In this document: in pieces, positions 28,201-36,842 of the stretch
Numbering within the stretch: the first letter of the stretch is position 1
How the letters are laid out: every line of letters begins with the position of its first letter
Translations under genes and position numbers: made by a program
From: Berkiella sp050247135
GTDB lineage: Bacteria; Pseudomonadota; Gammaproteobacteria; Berkiellales; Berkiellaceae
Direction: 5' to 3'
DNA length: 64,000 nt
Assembly (NCBI GenBank): GCA_050247135.1
Contig: JBFWUT010000013.1
Span: 1-64,000 of the forward strand
Notes under the pieces: generated by a model
Seen by the model: the letters and a program-made list of their open reading frames with translations, nothing else
Told to the model about the DNA's origin: nothing
The model's database searches: none

Positions 28201-30506
28201 ACCGTGCCATCGTTAGCAATATTAATATTGTTAACATATGTATCCATACCAATGGTCAGAATTTCATTTAAACCCAATAAATTAATGGCATTAAGCGCTA
28301 AACCTGGCGCACCAATCGTGCCAGTAATATTCGATGTGCCTTGCAAGGCTAAAATACCTTGGTTATTGACGGTAGTGGTCACGTTACCGTTAATATCAGA
28401 GTTATCGGTCAAGGTTAGAGTGTTATTGCCATTAAATTGGGTTGTGGTGGCATATATATCGCCATTCACAGTGGTATTGTTGTTTTGAGCCACTTTAACC
28501 AGATTAAAAGCGACTGGGCCAACACTGTTACCAATGTTGCCATTAATGGTTGCCGCATTATAAATGTCTAAAGTATCTTCATCATCTGTTAGCGGTCGAA
28601 TACCATTGGTGGTAGTCAAAACCATTGCCGCATTATTGAGCTTGAGTGTGGTGCCTTGTGCTGGTAAGCCCGATGCATCATCATTAACGTTAATTACTGC
28701 AGAATTCACTACAGCACCATTTAATTCAACAAGCTCGCTAGCGGTGCCCCCAGAATTAACAATTAAGTTGAGTATATTATTGCTTGCGCCAATGTTGCCC
28801 GTCACTTGGCCACTGCCCACAAAATTCACGGTTCCTTGATTAATCAAAGTGGTATCTATGGCACCCGTGACAATCACATTATCAGCAAATTTCGCGCTCG
28901 TTGGCGTTGCGGTAAATTTAATGGTATTGGCTGTGACATTGCTGTTAAAATCAACATCGGTACCAAGGTTATTAATATTAATTAAATTTAAGGATTTTGT
29001 GGCACCAATTGTACCCGTGACTATGTTGTCATCTTCAAAATTAAGCGTACCGACTCCTGCCGTGCCTGAAATATTGTCAATCGCACCCGTCACTGGACCT
29101 GATAATGCAAGGTAAGTAATGGTGTTTTCTGCAGAAAATCGGGTATTAGGAACGGTTACCCCGCCACCTAATTTTAAAAGATTGCCTGTACCCGTTAAAT
29201 TTAAGGTGTCAGCGAAAATATTGCTAGATAAGGTAACCGTTTCGTTGGTGCCTTGGATATTAATAGCAGTTAAGGCTTTTGTGCCGCCGATTGCCCCAGT
29301 GACGCTACCACTACCTTGGAAATTCAGAATACCTGCTGATGATAAAGTTTGGTTATCAATGTCGCCAGTCACATCCACATTATCGGCTAAATTCAACACG
29401 GAAGTCGCTGTCGCTGCACCCTCAAAACGAATATCGTTATCAAGAAAAACAGCACCACCTAAGGTAACGGTTTTCCCTGCACCACCTTGTAAGCTAATGC
29501 CATTGAGTGGCAACGCTGCTGTACCAATCTGACCGGTTACACCACCGGTACCTTGAAATTCCAGTATACCGTTATTCGCCACGGCAGTGGTTACCGTGCC
29601 AGTAATGGAATGATTATCTGTTAGAACTAAGCTATTATCCGCTTGAAATTGTGTCGCGGCAGCATAAATATTACCCGCCACGGTTAAGTCATCATTTTTA
29701 CCTACCATCACTTTGGCAAAGGCAATGTTACTAGTACCAATATCACCTGTAACCTGCACGGCATTCAAAAAATCCACCGTATCTAAGTTGAGTGTTTTGG
29801 TGGTAATGTTACCGGTGATTTGACCAATCGCATTATCAAAACGTAAAGTCGTTCCTTGACCTGCAATACCATTGTCATTGACTAAAATAGTATCAGCTTT
29901 AATGACAGGGCCTGATAAAAGTACCAACTCAGAAGCATTACCATCTGAATTCGCTGTTAGTAACTGAAATGCATTCGTATCACCAATACTTCCCGTTATC
30001 GTCCCGCTGCCTTGGAGTTCAATTTTTCCTTTGCCAGCGCCTACCGTATTATCGATAAATCCGGTATGAGTTACACCGTCTGCGAATATGGCAGTACCAT
30101 CGGCAGCCATTGTGGTCCCTTTGGTGAGTGTGACATCGTCTTGGAACAAAACGTTATCGCCCGCACCTTGCAAAGTCACAAATTCAAGCGGATTCACTCC
30201 ACCAAGTGTTCCCGATACTATCGATGAACCTAAAAATATCACCCCCGTACCAGAGACAGCTGCACCAGTGTTGTTGTTGGCAACAGAAATGCCGGTATCA
30301 TTTGTCAGGTTGTCACTGTCATTGACCGTCAGTACCACATCCTTGGTTTGGATGTCATAACCATCTGCACTTGGCGTGGTGCCAGTATCCGTCGAGGCAT
30401 TGATGGCGGTAAATGAATAAGCCGGCTGCGAAATCACGACAACTAATGTTGACGCCACTAACGCTTGCCATAAATTAGATTTTTTATAACGGGAGGTATG
30501 GTTCAT
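25281..30506 (-). CDS. Giant autotransporter with rOmpB-like repetitive passenger
   Basis: Outer-membrane type Va secretion protein of 1741 residues. A signal peptide (about 1-32; LVASTLVVVISQPAYSF) leads a passenger to about residue 1430, built of repeats around motifs such as GTLNFEGSGSVTG, IDN(T/L), VTGTIGA and TINV. A C-terminal beta barrel (about 1440-1741) carries alternating aromatic strands and ends RLRYEW, a typical terminal strand. The repeat wording resembles rickettsial surface autotransporters (rOmpB/Sca type) from memory. Four Cys are present, unusual for the class. It likely displays an adhesin or structural coat. Ribosome site GGGAAGA precedes the ATG. Long antisense open frames are shadows of its repetitive composition. 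Confidence 0.92.
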   Translation of the reverse strand: MNHTSRYKKSNLWQALVASTLVVVISQPAYSFTAINASTDTGTTPSADGYDIQTKDVVLTVNDSDNLTNDTGISVANNNTGAAVSGTGVIFLGSSIVSGTLGGVNPLEFVTLQGAGDNVLFQDDVTLTKGTTMAADGTAIFADGVTHTGFIDNTVGAGKGKIELQGSGTITGSIGDTNAFQLLTANSDGNASELVLLSGPVIKADTILVNDNGIAGQGTTLRFDNAIGQITGNITTKTLNLDTVDFLNAVQVTGDIGTSNIAFAKVMVGKNDDLTVAGNIYAAATQFQADNSLVLTDNHSITGTVTTAVANNGILEFQGTGGVTGQIGTAALPLNGISLQGGAGKTVTLGGAVFLDNDIRFEGAATATSVLNLADNVDVTGDIDNQTLSSAGILNFQGSGSVTGAIGGTKALTAINIQGTNETVTLSSNIFADTLNLTGTGNLLKLGGGVTVPNTRFSAENTITYLALSGPVTGAIDNISGTAGVGTLNFEDDNIVTGTIGATKSLNLININNLGTDVDFNSNVTANTIKFTATPTSAKFADNVIVTGAIDTTLINQGTVNFVGSGQVTGNIGASNNILNLIVNSGGTASELVELNGAVVNSAVINVNDDASGLPAQGTTLKLNNAAMVLTTTNGIRPLTDDEDTLDIYNAATINGNIGNSVGPVAFNLVKVAQNNNTTVNGDIYATTTQFNGNNTLTLTDNSDINGNVTTTVNNQGILALQGTSNITGTIGAPGLALNAINLLGLNEILTIGMDTYVNNINIANDGTVIIADDADFTGNIVNTSGVDDKGTLEFAGSGSVSGNIGASNTLKIINVNTGTDDETVTLSGSVIRATEINVQDNGGTKSTELILNNAAMVLTTTKGITSETASKNTLDIKSAALINSTIGGAGNKFLLVKVGEVGNTIINGSIFATTTEFQGNNKLSLTDGSDVYGDIDSTANQGTLELRGDHTITGTVGATNALSTINVIGAGNTVNFKGDVAANNINFASLANCATTINLSDAVNITGNVDNTTGNTSAGTLNFEGDGSISGTVGVTGAICQVNLNGMPGKNVTFSGDTKVGSGNINFFDDSQFTLANNTQFDASVDNLTGVDSKGTFTITGSSLIKGSVGATNSLKLVEAGENGTVTVFQKTVNTDELTFTANGTVSVENNVSITGPITTQNPGQGNFVTLGNFTVDNQIGGANALNSVSIGGTASNTVTVLSDIFATNTKVNSGGVLLAATPVTIHGNVSLAAAGSTLAVANNAVPLTITGDLNVPAGTNLQFDLNTLIVPTAYIEVNNIATIDMNSNLILKNTPQAYAAGNYDILLVNSGMAGGVAEPQSVIADSLLLTFDVEALGMQQLFLHIDVIPASTYANRINTIGVAGALDAMAGMNFLGSLQELLDQLPYFTTVEQLNDALAALAPIVDNSFTQETFAAQLLGYGAVSDRLRHVRQRKLIPGSNGEFASGIASGDDWDDNGHGRWVKLYGQYSDQNERQQVQGYNAETWGLALGSDVSLNDLSLIGVSANLSHTFLSHDVSDSKTSMYSLQAAIYGEQDFCEWFYFNWVGSVAYNKYTTERNFVFGTLPLSPKGDFNGWQFGGKGELGYEYLYEGYHIIPNASLYYSWLRLGGYNESGAGTASQSVESQSYSMLKGGVGVRAAYNCPYNMGDRRSIIFQPEVRFNIFRDFINDNMQTTSQFTGGGPSFVTTGPSPSATSYNVGASLSVFSDYNNYVVTLSYDLENKSDYQANAGFLRLRYEW

Positions 30507-30713
30507 CGTGTCTTCCCTGACAGATCTTAATTAGAGAGTTAATCTTCTAAGTACATCCTTGGGTAGCTATAATTCCCACTTAGATAGCAGAATAAAGATC
30601 CACGCTTAATACATACATATAACAGCCAGACACGTTTTTGGCTAGAACACCGAGCTGTGAAACAGCGATTTTCGACAGAAAAAATAATAGTGAGAAAGTT
30701 GGCTATTTTTAAA

Positions 30714-31796
30714 CTATTTCTTTTTCGATCCTTCACTCAATGTTGCTCTGCGTTTCTTCTTACCTTCCTCTTTTTTATCGCCTTTCTTTTCATTATCTTC
30801 GACACCTTTGTTGCGCTTCATTTCATACTGCGTTGCTAGCGTTCTGGGTGACACTAATGAGAATGAAGCCATCCGAGTGGATATGGCTTCTACATCTTGA
30901 TCTGAATCAGATGAAAATCTGACTTCTTTGCTCGAAGTAGCGGCTGAAGCTGAAGGCCCTAAAGAACCTGATTGAACCACATTGGCTAAGCGCGCTTGCG
31001 CGCCCACCATTTCTTCTGGATAGAGTGTAAACAGGCTTCTCGCACTGGGATCGCCTAATTGACCTACAATAGCGGCTTGAATAGAAAAGAACGGACCTTT
31101 TGACAAACTCCACTTCGCATAATTCTCTGGATCAAATGGCCGGGTAAATAGTTTATGCGTTAACAAGACTTCACTCACATCGGCCATTAAGTTAAATTCT
31201 TGGGCTAATTCTTCCGGCGCAATACGCCCGATTAATTTTAGACCTTGTAACAAGGTACCACCGATGATTCTTGCTGTATTAGTCGTTCCCATACCACACG
31301 CCTTAGAAGCGGCGATTTTCTGCCCTAGGTAAAGTAATTGATGAATGGCTTTCGCAGTTTCACCATGATGGTTTTTAATTAATTGCCCTATGAACCCTAA
31401 AAAAACACCTTCAACGGCATCGTTAGTCATTCTGGGTGCACTGCGCAACTCTTTCACGCAAGCATGTAAAATATGCCAAGCAGCCACTTGCGATAAACTG
31501 TCAGTATTAATGACTAAGCCTTTTTGGAAATAACTGGTAAAAAGATGGGCTAGTAGATGGTTGCGATTAAAGGGGCGAGTTACAAAAAGCTCAACTAATG
31601 TTGTATCGGCAAGCTTTATTAACGCTTTAAGGTCACAAGATTGGCTTAATTGATCCCGACATTTCTCATCAAACAGCGCAGCCATTTCGCTATCATGAGG
31701 AAGCTTCAGGAGCATTTTTTCGTCACAATCTAATAAGGATTCAGTAATGGCGAGAATATGATTCACTTCGACTAATGAGTAAGGACCTGACAACAT
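30714..31796 (-). CDS. Hypothetical protein with basic C-terminal tail
   Basis: I do not recognise this 360-residue protein. It appears helical throughout (for example LVEVNHILAITESLLDCDEK, LFTSYFQKGLVINTDSLSQ) with no signal peptide or membrane segment. A Ser-rich linker (SASAATSSKEVRFSSDSDQ) leads to a tail of Lys, Glu and Arg ending KKKRRATLSEGSKKK, which could be a nuclear-localisation-like or nucleic-acid-binding tail. I use ATG 31796 (GGGGAA seven bases upstream) rather than TTG 31811. The next gene on the same strand ends 50 bp upstream, so they may form an operon. A secreted effector is possible but unproven. Confidence 0.65.
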   Translation of the reverse strand: MLSGPYSLVEVNHILAITESLLDCDEKMLLKLPHDSEMAALFDEKCRDQLSQSCDLKALIKLADTTLVELFVTRPFNRNHLLAHLFTSYFQKGLVINTDSLSQVAAWHILHACVKELRSAPRMTNDAVEGVFLGFIGQLIKNHHGETAKAIHQLLYLGQKIAASKACGMGTTNTARIIGGTLLQGLKLIGRIAPEELAQEFNLMADVSEVLLTHKLFTRPFDPENYAKWSLSKGPFFSIQAAIVGQLGDPSARSLFTLYPEEMVGAQARLANVVQSGSLGPSASAATSSKEVRFSSDSDQDVEAISTRMASFSLVSPRTLATQYEMKRNKGVEDNEKKGDKKEEGKKKRRATLSEGSKKK

Positions 31797-31845
31797 GAGA
31801 CTGTTCCCCAAAACTAATTAGGGAAGCATTATAGCTAAAATCAAG

Positions 31846-32379
31846 TTAGGGTGCTACTGCTTCTAGCTTTTTAATCGCCTGCGTTAAGCATTGGGTTGCC
31901 TTTAAACCGCTATCTAGCACGGATTGTGAGCTTTGGGTTAATAGTTCGAATTGGGAATTGACCTCCGGATAGGCGTTGGTTTTACCCGGGTTATACTGGC
32001 TTATCCCCGTTAGCGATAACCCATTTCGAATATAAACAGAAACAAATTTTTCAAAATTCGTATTCTGTGTTTTGCCGTAGGCAATAAATTCGTTAATCAA
32101 TTGATAACAATGAATAATATCGTCTTTTAATTTACTTTTGAGCTCGATTAAGGCATGACGATGTGGCTCATCGACATAGGTTTCTAAATCTGAGAAGGAT
32201 AATGTTTTTAAAATGGGACGATTTTGGGTCAGTTCTTGATTGATTTTCTGCAAAGACTCTAAAACCGTTGTTAATTCTTTACGGTAATGTTGTAAAACGG
32301 CTTTGTCTTCATTGGTCGCACCCAGTTTTTCTTGAAACCAACCGGTTAGTTTTTTTCCAAATTGCGCAATCGTATCCAT
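31846..32379 (-). CDS. Hypothetical helical protein, likely cotranscribed with the gene downstream
   Basis: Unrecognised 177-residue protein. It is all-helical in appearance: an amphipathic N-terminus (IAQFGKKLTGWFQEKLG), then Leu/Lys/Glu-rich helices (HYRKELTTVLESLQKINQEL; ALIELKSKLKDDIIHCYQLI). There is no signal peptide. GAGGAAAC precedes the ATG. It sits 50 bp before the 360-residue gene on the same strand, so a paired function is possible; nothing shows which. Confidence 0.65.
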   Translation of the reverse strand: MDTIAQFGKKLTGWFQEKLGATNEDKAVLQHYRKELTTVLESLQKINQELTQNRPILKTLSFSDLETYVDEPHRHALIELKSKLKDDIIHCYQLINEFIAYGKTQNTNFEKFVSVYIRNGLSLTGISQYNPGKTNAYPEVNSQFELLTQSSQSVLDSGLKATQCLTQAIKKLEAVAP

Positions 32380-32547
32380 AGTTTCCTCATCTGTTCAGTA
32401 ACCTCCATTTTAGCTAAGGATCCCGGGCTTGGCTAAATTAAGTTCAACTCTCCCGATAAGCTGTAAATAAACCTAGACAAAGTAAACGCCTTGGTGTAAA
32501 AATCTGCCAAATTTTGCGGTATTTACCGTGTTTTAAGGGGAAACAAT

Positions 32548-32883
32548 ATGAAAACTGTAACTACACTAATGTGTGCATTACCACTTTGCTTATTGGTGGG
32601 CTGCAGCAACATGACCACCGGCGAGCAAAGCGCGTTAAGTGGCGGCGCCTTGGGTGCCATTGGCGGCGCTGCGATTGGGGCTTTGTCAGGTCATGCTGGT
32701 GAAGGTGCGTTGATTGGTGCTGGCGTTGGGGCTGTCAGTGGTGCAGTTATCGATGAAGACCGACAACGTGGTGAGGAAAAACGCCGTTACGAACAACGCC
32801 GTCGTAAAGGCAGCCGCGAAGTTCATCATTACTATGACGATGAAGGCAACGAAGTGGTCGAAGAAGAATACTACGTCGACTAA
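32548..32883 (+). CDS. Glycine-zipper outer-membrane lipoprotein
   Basis: The 111-residue product has a type II signal peptide with lipobox LVGC (Cys19, in CALPLCLLVGCSN), giving a lipidated N-terminus. A glycine zipper follows (SALSGGALGAIGGAAIGALSG then GALIGAGVGAVSGAVID, about 29-69) that would pack in or on the membrane. The rest is a charged, Arg/Glu-rich tail with a Tyr/acidic end (HHYYDDEGNEVVEEEYYVD). Related small lipoproteins are common in proteobacteria and often stress-linked. A GGGGAAA ribosome site precedes the ATG. Confidence 0.85.
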   Translation: MKTVTTLMCALPLCLLVGCSNMTTGEQSALSGGALGAIGGAAIGALSGHAGEGALIGAGVGAVSGAVIDEDRQRGEEKRRYEQRRRKGSREVHHYYDDEGNEVVEEEYYVD

Positions 32884-32900
32884 CTCTTTTCTGCTTACCC

Positions 32901-32935
32901 CCTGCGTCGCGCCTTGGGCGCTATGCAGGGCAAGC
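32901..32935 (-). repeat. 35-bp dispersed hairpin repeat, copy 2
   Basis: The reverse complement of this stretch matches the element at 8571-8605 in 33 of 35 positions; the two differences fall in the loop and leave the stem unchanged. It lies 18 bp after the lipoprotein stop and could stabilise or end that transcript. Confidence 0.75.
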
Positions 32936-32997
32936 CCCACTAACAAGTCATAAATCCAACAAGCTCATATAGCCTCTTAATGTACTAACTTTAAGAG

Positions 32998-34605
32998 ATG
33001 GAACAAATCGAAATCTTTATTGGCTTATTAGGCATTATTGCCACTGTTGGGATCCTTTTTCGTAAAGTCTCTGTCCCCACTTCTTTATTGCTTGTGATCA
33101 TCGGTATGCTCATAAGCCTTCTGCCTTTTATGCCTGAAGTGCATATTAAATCAGCGCTGGTGTTAGATATTTTTTTACCGCTATTAATTTATGAAATGAG
33201 CGCAGAAACCTCTTGGCGCGAAATGAAATTAAATTTACGTCCGATTCTTTCGCTTTCAATCGGCCATGTACTGTTTATTACCGCTTTTGTCGCATTCGTT
33301 ATACATTCACTTGTTCCCGAATTGGGCTGGCCACTGGCCATTGTGTTAGGTGCCATCGTCGCACCACCTGATGACGTCGCTATCATGGCGATTGCAGAAA
33401 AAGCACACATACCAGGACGCATTCTCACTATTTTACGATCTGAAGCCATGCTCAATGATGCCACCGCATTGATTCTGTTTCGTTTTGCACTCGCGGCCTA
33501 CTTTACTCACTACTTTTCACCTGCGAGCGCATTTGGCGCATTTTTACTGATTGTGCTAGGCGAAACAATCTATGGCATAGCACTAGGTAATTTTATGGGT
33601 AAAATCCGTTTAAGCTTAACGGATCCCAGACAACAAATGTTATTTTCGTTTATTACGCCTTTCATTGCTTACTTTCCAGCCGAGCGCCTTGGCGGATGTG
33701 GCGTGCTTGCAACAGCAGTCACAGGTCTCGTGATCGGGCACCGCTATTATGATAGATTCTTGCCAGAAGTTCGTTTAGTGACCCGCTCCGTTTGGACCTC
33801 TATTAGCTTCGCTATTCAGAGTATTATGTTTTTACTTATTGGCCTCAATTTAAAATATATTATCGATCGTGTCGATGATATTATGAGCCACGAAAAAATG
33901 GCCTATTATAGCGCCATTTTGGTTGTTACAGTGATTATTGGTCGTTTTCTGTGGACTTATCCCAGCGCCTATTTACCCCGGTTTTTTTCAAAAAAGATCC
34001 GTGAAAAAGATCCCTATCCCCCTTGGCAATATCCTTTTGTGGTCTCTTGGGCAGGCATGAGAGGATCTATTTCTTTAGCCGCGGCTTTTTCAATTCCCGT
34101 CATTGCAAATCCTGTATTAGGTTCCCACACGCAAGACGTCATTATCTTTTTTACTTTTTCGGTCATCTGTGGCACTTTGCTAATACAAGGATTAACCTTA
34201 CCTTGGCTACTCAAAGCGTTAGGGGTCGCACATTATCATCAGCAAGAACAACGCTTCGAGGAATTAAATGAGTTAAAAGCGCGCAAAAAAATGACGCAAG
34301 CCGCTATTTTGTGGTTAAGTGAATATGAAATCATCGTGAAGGATGAACCCAAATTAAAATCCGAAGTTGCCTTACAAATCGAGCGCTACAAAATGCGTAA
34401 GCAAGAGCTTGCGACACGCATTAAATCACTTAAAAATGGCGACGAACAAGGGGAAATAGAACATTTAACCTCATCGCTTCACTTGTCTTCAAAAATCCTC
34501 GATGTTGAACGTAAAGAGCTTTCAAGACTTTGGCATAATGATGAAATTTCCCATGCCAGTCGAAATAAACTGCTGTTGCAGTTGGATCATCGTTCTAAAC
34601 ATTAA
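32998..34605 (+). CDS. Monovalent cation:proton antiporter, CPA1 (NhaP-like) family
   Basis: Inner-membrane Na+ or K+/H+ exchanger. The 535-residue protein has about twelve hydrophobic segments over residues 1-410 and the family core APPDDVAIMAIAEKAHIPG followed by LRSEAMLNDATALILFRFAL, which holds the conserved Asp residues of the ion site. VSWAGMRGSISLAAAFSIP is the usual late motif. The last ~110 residues are charged and helical (cytoplasmic). It starts with ATG after TAAGAG; it is followed by the small glycosyltransferase gene. Confidence 0.9.
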   Translation: MEQIEIFIGLLGIIATVGILFRKVSVPTSLLLVIIGMLISLLPFMPEVHIKSALVLDIFLPLLIYEMSAETSWREMKLNLRPILSLSIGHVLFITAFVAFVIHSLVPELGWPLAIVLGAIVAPPDDVAIMAIAEKAHIPGRILTILRSEAMLNDATALILFRFALAAYFTHYFSPASAFGAFLLIVLGETIYGIALGNFMGKIRLSLTDPRQQMLFSFITPFIAYFPAERLGGCGVLATAVTGLVIGHRYYDRFLPEVRLVTRSVWTSISFAIQSIMFLLIGLNLKYIIDRVDDIMSHEKMAYYSAILVVTVIIGRFLWTYPSAYLPRFFSKKIREKDPYPPWQYPFVVSWAGMRGSISLAAAFSIPVIANPVLGSHTQDVIIFFTFSVICGTLLIQGLTLPWLLKALGVAHYHQQEQRFEELNELKARKKMTQAAILWLSEYEIIVKDEPKLKSEVALQIERYKMRKQELATRIKSLKNGDEQGEIEHLTSSLHLSSKILDVERKELSRLWHNDEISHASRNKLLLQLDHRSKH

Positions 34606-34691
34606 TTTGAAATATCAGGGAATGGCCCCTACAAACTTAAAAAGGCTGGCCGATATCTTATTTAAGTCTTCTTCCTATAACAACGCTAACT

Positions 34692-35504
34692 ATGGGTAAC
34701 ACTGACCAAAATACCAGCAGACCTATCCGTATTTTTATGGCAACCCCAAGCTATGACGCCAAAGTGCATACCGGTTATGCTGTTTCATTGGTCAAAACCT
34801 ATTCTTATTTTCAAAAGATCCCAAATATTGATATTTTTCATCAATTTCGTCTGCATGACTGTTCCATCCCTCGGGCACGCAATTATTTTGCAGCATTCTT
34901 TTTAAGCGACCCCAGCCTAACCCATTTACTATTTATCGACGCCGATATTAACTGGAAGCCTGAAGATATCGAAAAATTACTCCAAAGTAACAAACCGATT
35001 ATTGCAGCAACTTTCCCTAAAAAGCAGTATTTTTGGGATAAATTACGCTCAGAACATGTGCAAAAAATCATCATGGATAAAAAAATGAGCGCCGAGGAGT
35101 TTCAACGCAGAATCAAGGCCAACTTGGTTGATTATGCGATTAACTTTGGCGATTCACGAGAAGTTAAAAACAACATCATTGAAGTTAAACATGTCGCTAC
35201 CGCTTTCATGATGATTGAGCGCCAAGTGCTTGAGAAAATGTGCGCACAATTCCCTGAAAGAAAAATCAACAACCATAATGATATTCCACCCCATGTCCAT
35301 CAGCATCTTTATTCACTGTTTGAACAAGAAAATGAACAGGGCGAATATTTATCAAGCGACTATAGCTTTTGTCGGCTCTGGTCTAAAACAGGGGGCAAGG
35401 TTTTTGCCGATTTAAGTATCACGCTTTCTCATCACGGCACGGAAGACTTTGTAGGTAATATCATGGACTTGGGTTATCCTAAACCGCCCTCTTCCTTATC
35501 TTAG
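34692..35504 (+). CDS. GT-A-fold glycosyltransferase-like protein
   Basis: A 270-residue soluble protein. The N-terminus FMATPSYDAKVHTGYAVSLV, the DCSIPRARNYFAAFFL segment and LLFIDADINWKPEDIEKLL (a DxD-type metal motif) fit nucleotide-sugar-dependent GT-A enzymes of the Anp1-like type that are scattered in bacteria. A second half holds VATAFMMIERQVLEKM and ends with a histidine-containing LSHHG motif. Donor and acceptor are unknown. It stands apart from the large glycan cluster, between an antiporter and a protein kinase, so a host-protein target is conceivable. Confidence 0.7.
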   Translation: MGNTDQNTSRPIRIFMATPSYDAKVHTGYAVSLVKTYSYFQKIPNIDIFHQFRLHDCSIPRARNYFAAFFLSDPSLTHLLFIDADINWKPEDIEKLLQSNKPIIAATFPKKQYFWDKLRSEHVQKIIMDKKMSAEEFQRRIKANLVDYAINFGDSREVKNNIIEVKHVATAFMMIERQVLEKMCAQFPERKINNHNDIPPHVHQHLYSLFEQENEQGEYLSSDYSFCRLWSKTGGKVFADLSITLSHHGTEDFVGNIMDLGYPKPPSSLS

Positions 35505-35606
35505 AAACCCCACCTTTTATCTAGAATCACTCTCGCCTGCCAGGTGCTTTATTAGATAATAAACGTAACCAATACGATTGTATGTACCTTCACGCTTGGA
35601 GCCTCA

Positions 35607-36842
35607 ATGGGTCTGTTAAACGTATCCCGCGAACAATGGGAAATCGCTCAAACATATTTTGCTAACCATAGCAGCGCAAAAAAGCTCGCAAAATCCAGAA
35701 AAGAAGCGGGTCATTTTTCATTTATTCAAGTTGAAGGTAACATTTACGCCATAGCCAATACCCATGTCACTGCCTATCTTGGCAAAGGGGGATTTGCTAA
35801 AGTCAAATTGGCTGAAAATAGTGATGGCGTCAATTTTGCCGTTAAAATCGAAGGCAAAGGGATTGACCGACGCAGTTTAAAAGAAATCGCTGCTATGAAG
35901 ATACTAGGCAAGCATGTTGGTGCTATGGAGCGCGAACTCACTAATGTTAAAAACTTTTGGAATAAAGAGCAAGACAAAAAACCCCTATTGACCCGTAAAG
36001 TAAGCTATAAAATTGTTGCGCTAGAACAGGGTAAAGATTTATTTGATTTGCTTCATCATAATGCTAACCCTCTTAGTTCTATTCAAAAAATACAAATTGC
36101 CATCAAAATTTGCCAAGCTTTACGTCACATTCATGAGCTGGGCGTGATACACGCGGATATTAAGCCAGATAATATTTTAGTCAATATCACCGAAAATTAT
36201 ATCGAAATTGCTATCCTGGACTTCGGCTTCTCAATTATATTACCTAAGGATCAGATGGTGATTAAAAACGAGCCCAAGGGAACCCACGGCTTTATTGCTC
36301 CTGAAATTTATAATAAAGATGCTCCCAAAACTTCGTTATGCGAATTTTCATTTGCTTCTGATATCTATGCCCTTGGCATGATGTTTAAAAACCATTTTGG
36401 CTTTACGGGCTCATTGTTTGATGAGATGACGCATGATGATCGCGAAAGAAGACCTTCACTGGATACCATAGAAGCGGCGCTGACTAAATTTTTAGAACTC
36501 AAACAAAAACCTGCCCAATTACCAACAAGAAGACCTTTACCTTCAACGCCGGTTGTGAAAGCCATGGTTGAGCCTGTACAAGCACCGGTCAAACAGTCTG
36601 GTGCCTTTTTTATTGCCCAACTAGAAGCATTATTAGCGAAGCCAAGGCCTGTGCACAAAGCCGAAGCAATCCCCCTTCCTGCCGCCAAAAAATCACCAAC
36701 CGCCATGCAGTATTTGCGTGAACAGCAAAATAAATTAGCTCCAATGCAACAATTAACGGCTGACCTTATAAATAAGTTGGCACAAAGAGAAAGAAGCACT
36801 GTCCTCACTGAGGTTCAAGGCACCACCAATCTTAAATGTTAA
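35607..36842 (+). CDS. Eukaryotic-like Ser/Thr protein kinase with His-Ala-Asp catalytic loop
   Basis: The 411-residue cytoplasmic protein has a complete kinase domain: Gly-rich loop GKGGFAKV (59-66), Lys80 in FAVKIEG, catalytic loop HADIKPDNILV (His182-Asn189), DFG at 205-207, and APE-like IAPEIY. The HRD arginine is replaced by Ala, marking an RD-less kinase. There is no transmembrane or PASTA segment; the C-terminal ~110 residues are Pro/Ala/Lys-rich linker and helix. The lack of a membrane anchor separates it from the usual PknB class. Such soluble kinases in Legionellales are often translocated effectors; that is inference. Its stop overlaps the convergent aldehyde dehydrogenase by 11 bp. 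Confidence 0.88.
   Translation: MGLLNVSREQWEIAQTYFANHSSAKKLAKSRKEAGHFSFIQVEGNIYAIANTHVTAYLGKGGFAKVKLAENSDGVNFAVKIEGKGIDRRSLKEIAAMKILGKHVGAMERELTNVKNFWNKEQDKKPLLTRKVSYKIVALEQGKDLFDLLHHNANPLSSIQKIQIAIKICQALRHIHELGVIHADIKPDNILVNITENYIEIAILDFGFSIILPKDQMVIKNEPKGTHGFIAPEIYNKDAPKTSLCEFSFASDIYALGMMFKNHFGFTGSLFDEMTHDDRERRPSLDTIEAALTKFLELKQKPAQLPTRRPLPSTPVVKAMVEPVQAPVKQSGAFFIAQLEALLAKPRPVHKAEAIPLPAAKKSPTAMQYLREQQNKLAPMQQLTADLINKLAQRERSTVLTEVQGTTNLKC

Noticed and set aside
26686..29532. Long open frames antisense to the autotransporter
   Set aside because: They are the reverse frame of the repetitive Thr/Asn/Gly-rich passenger and show no ribosome sites or protein-like patterns.
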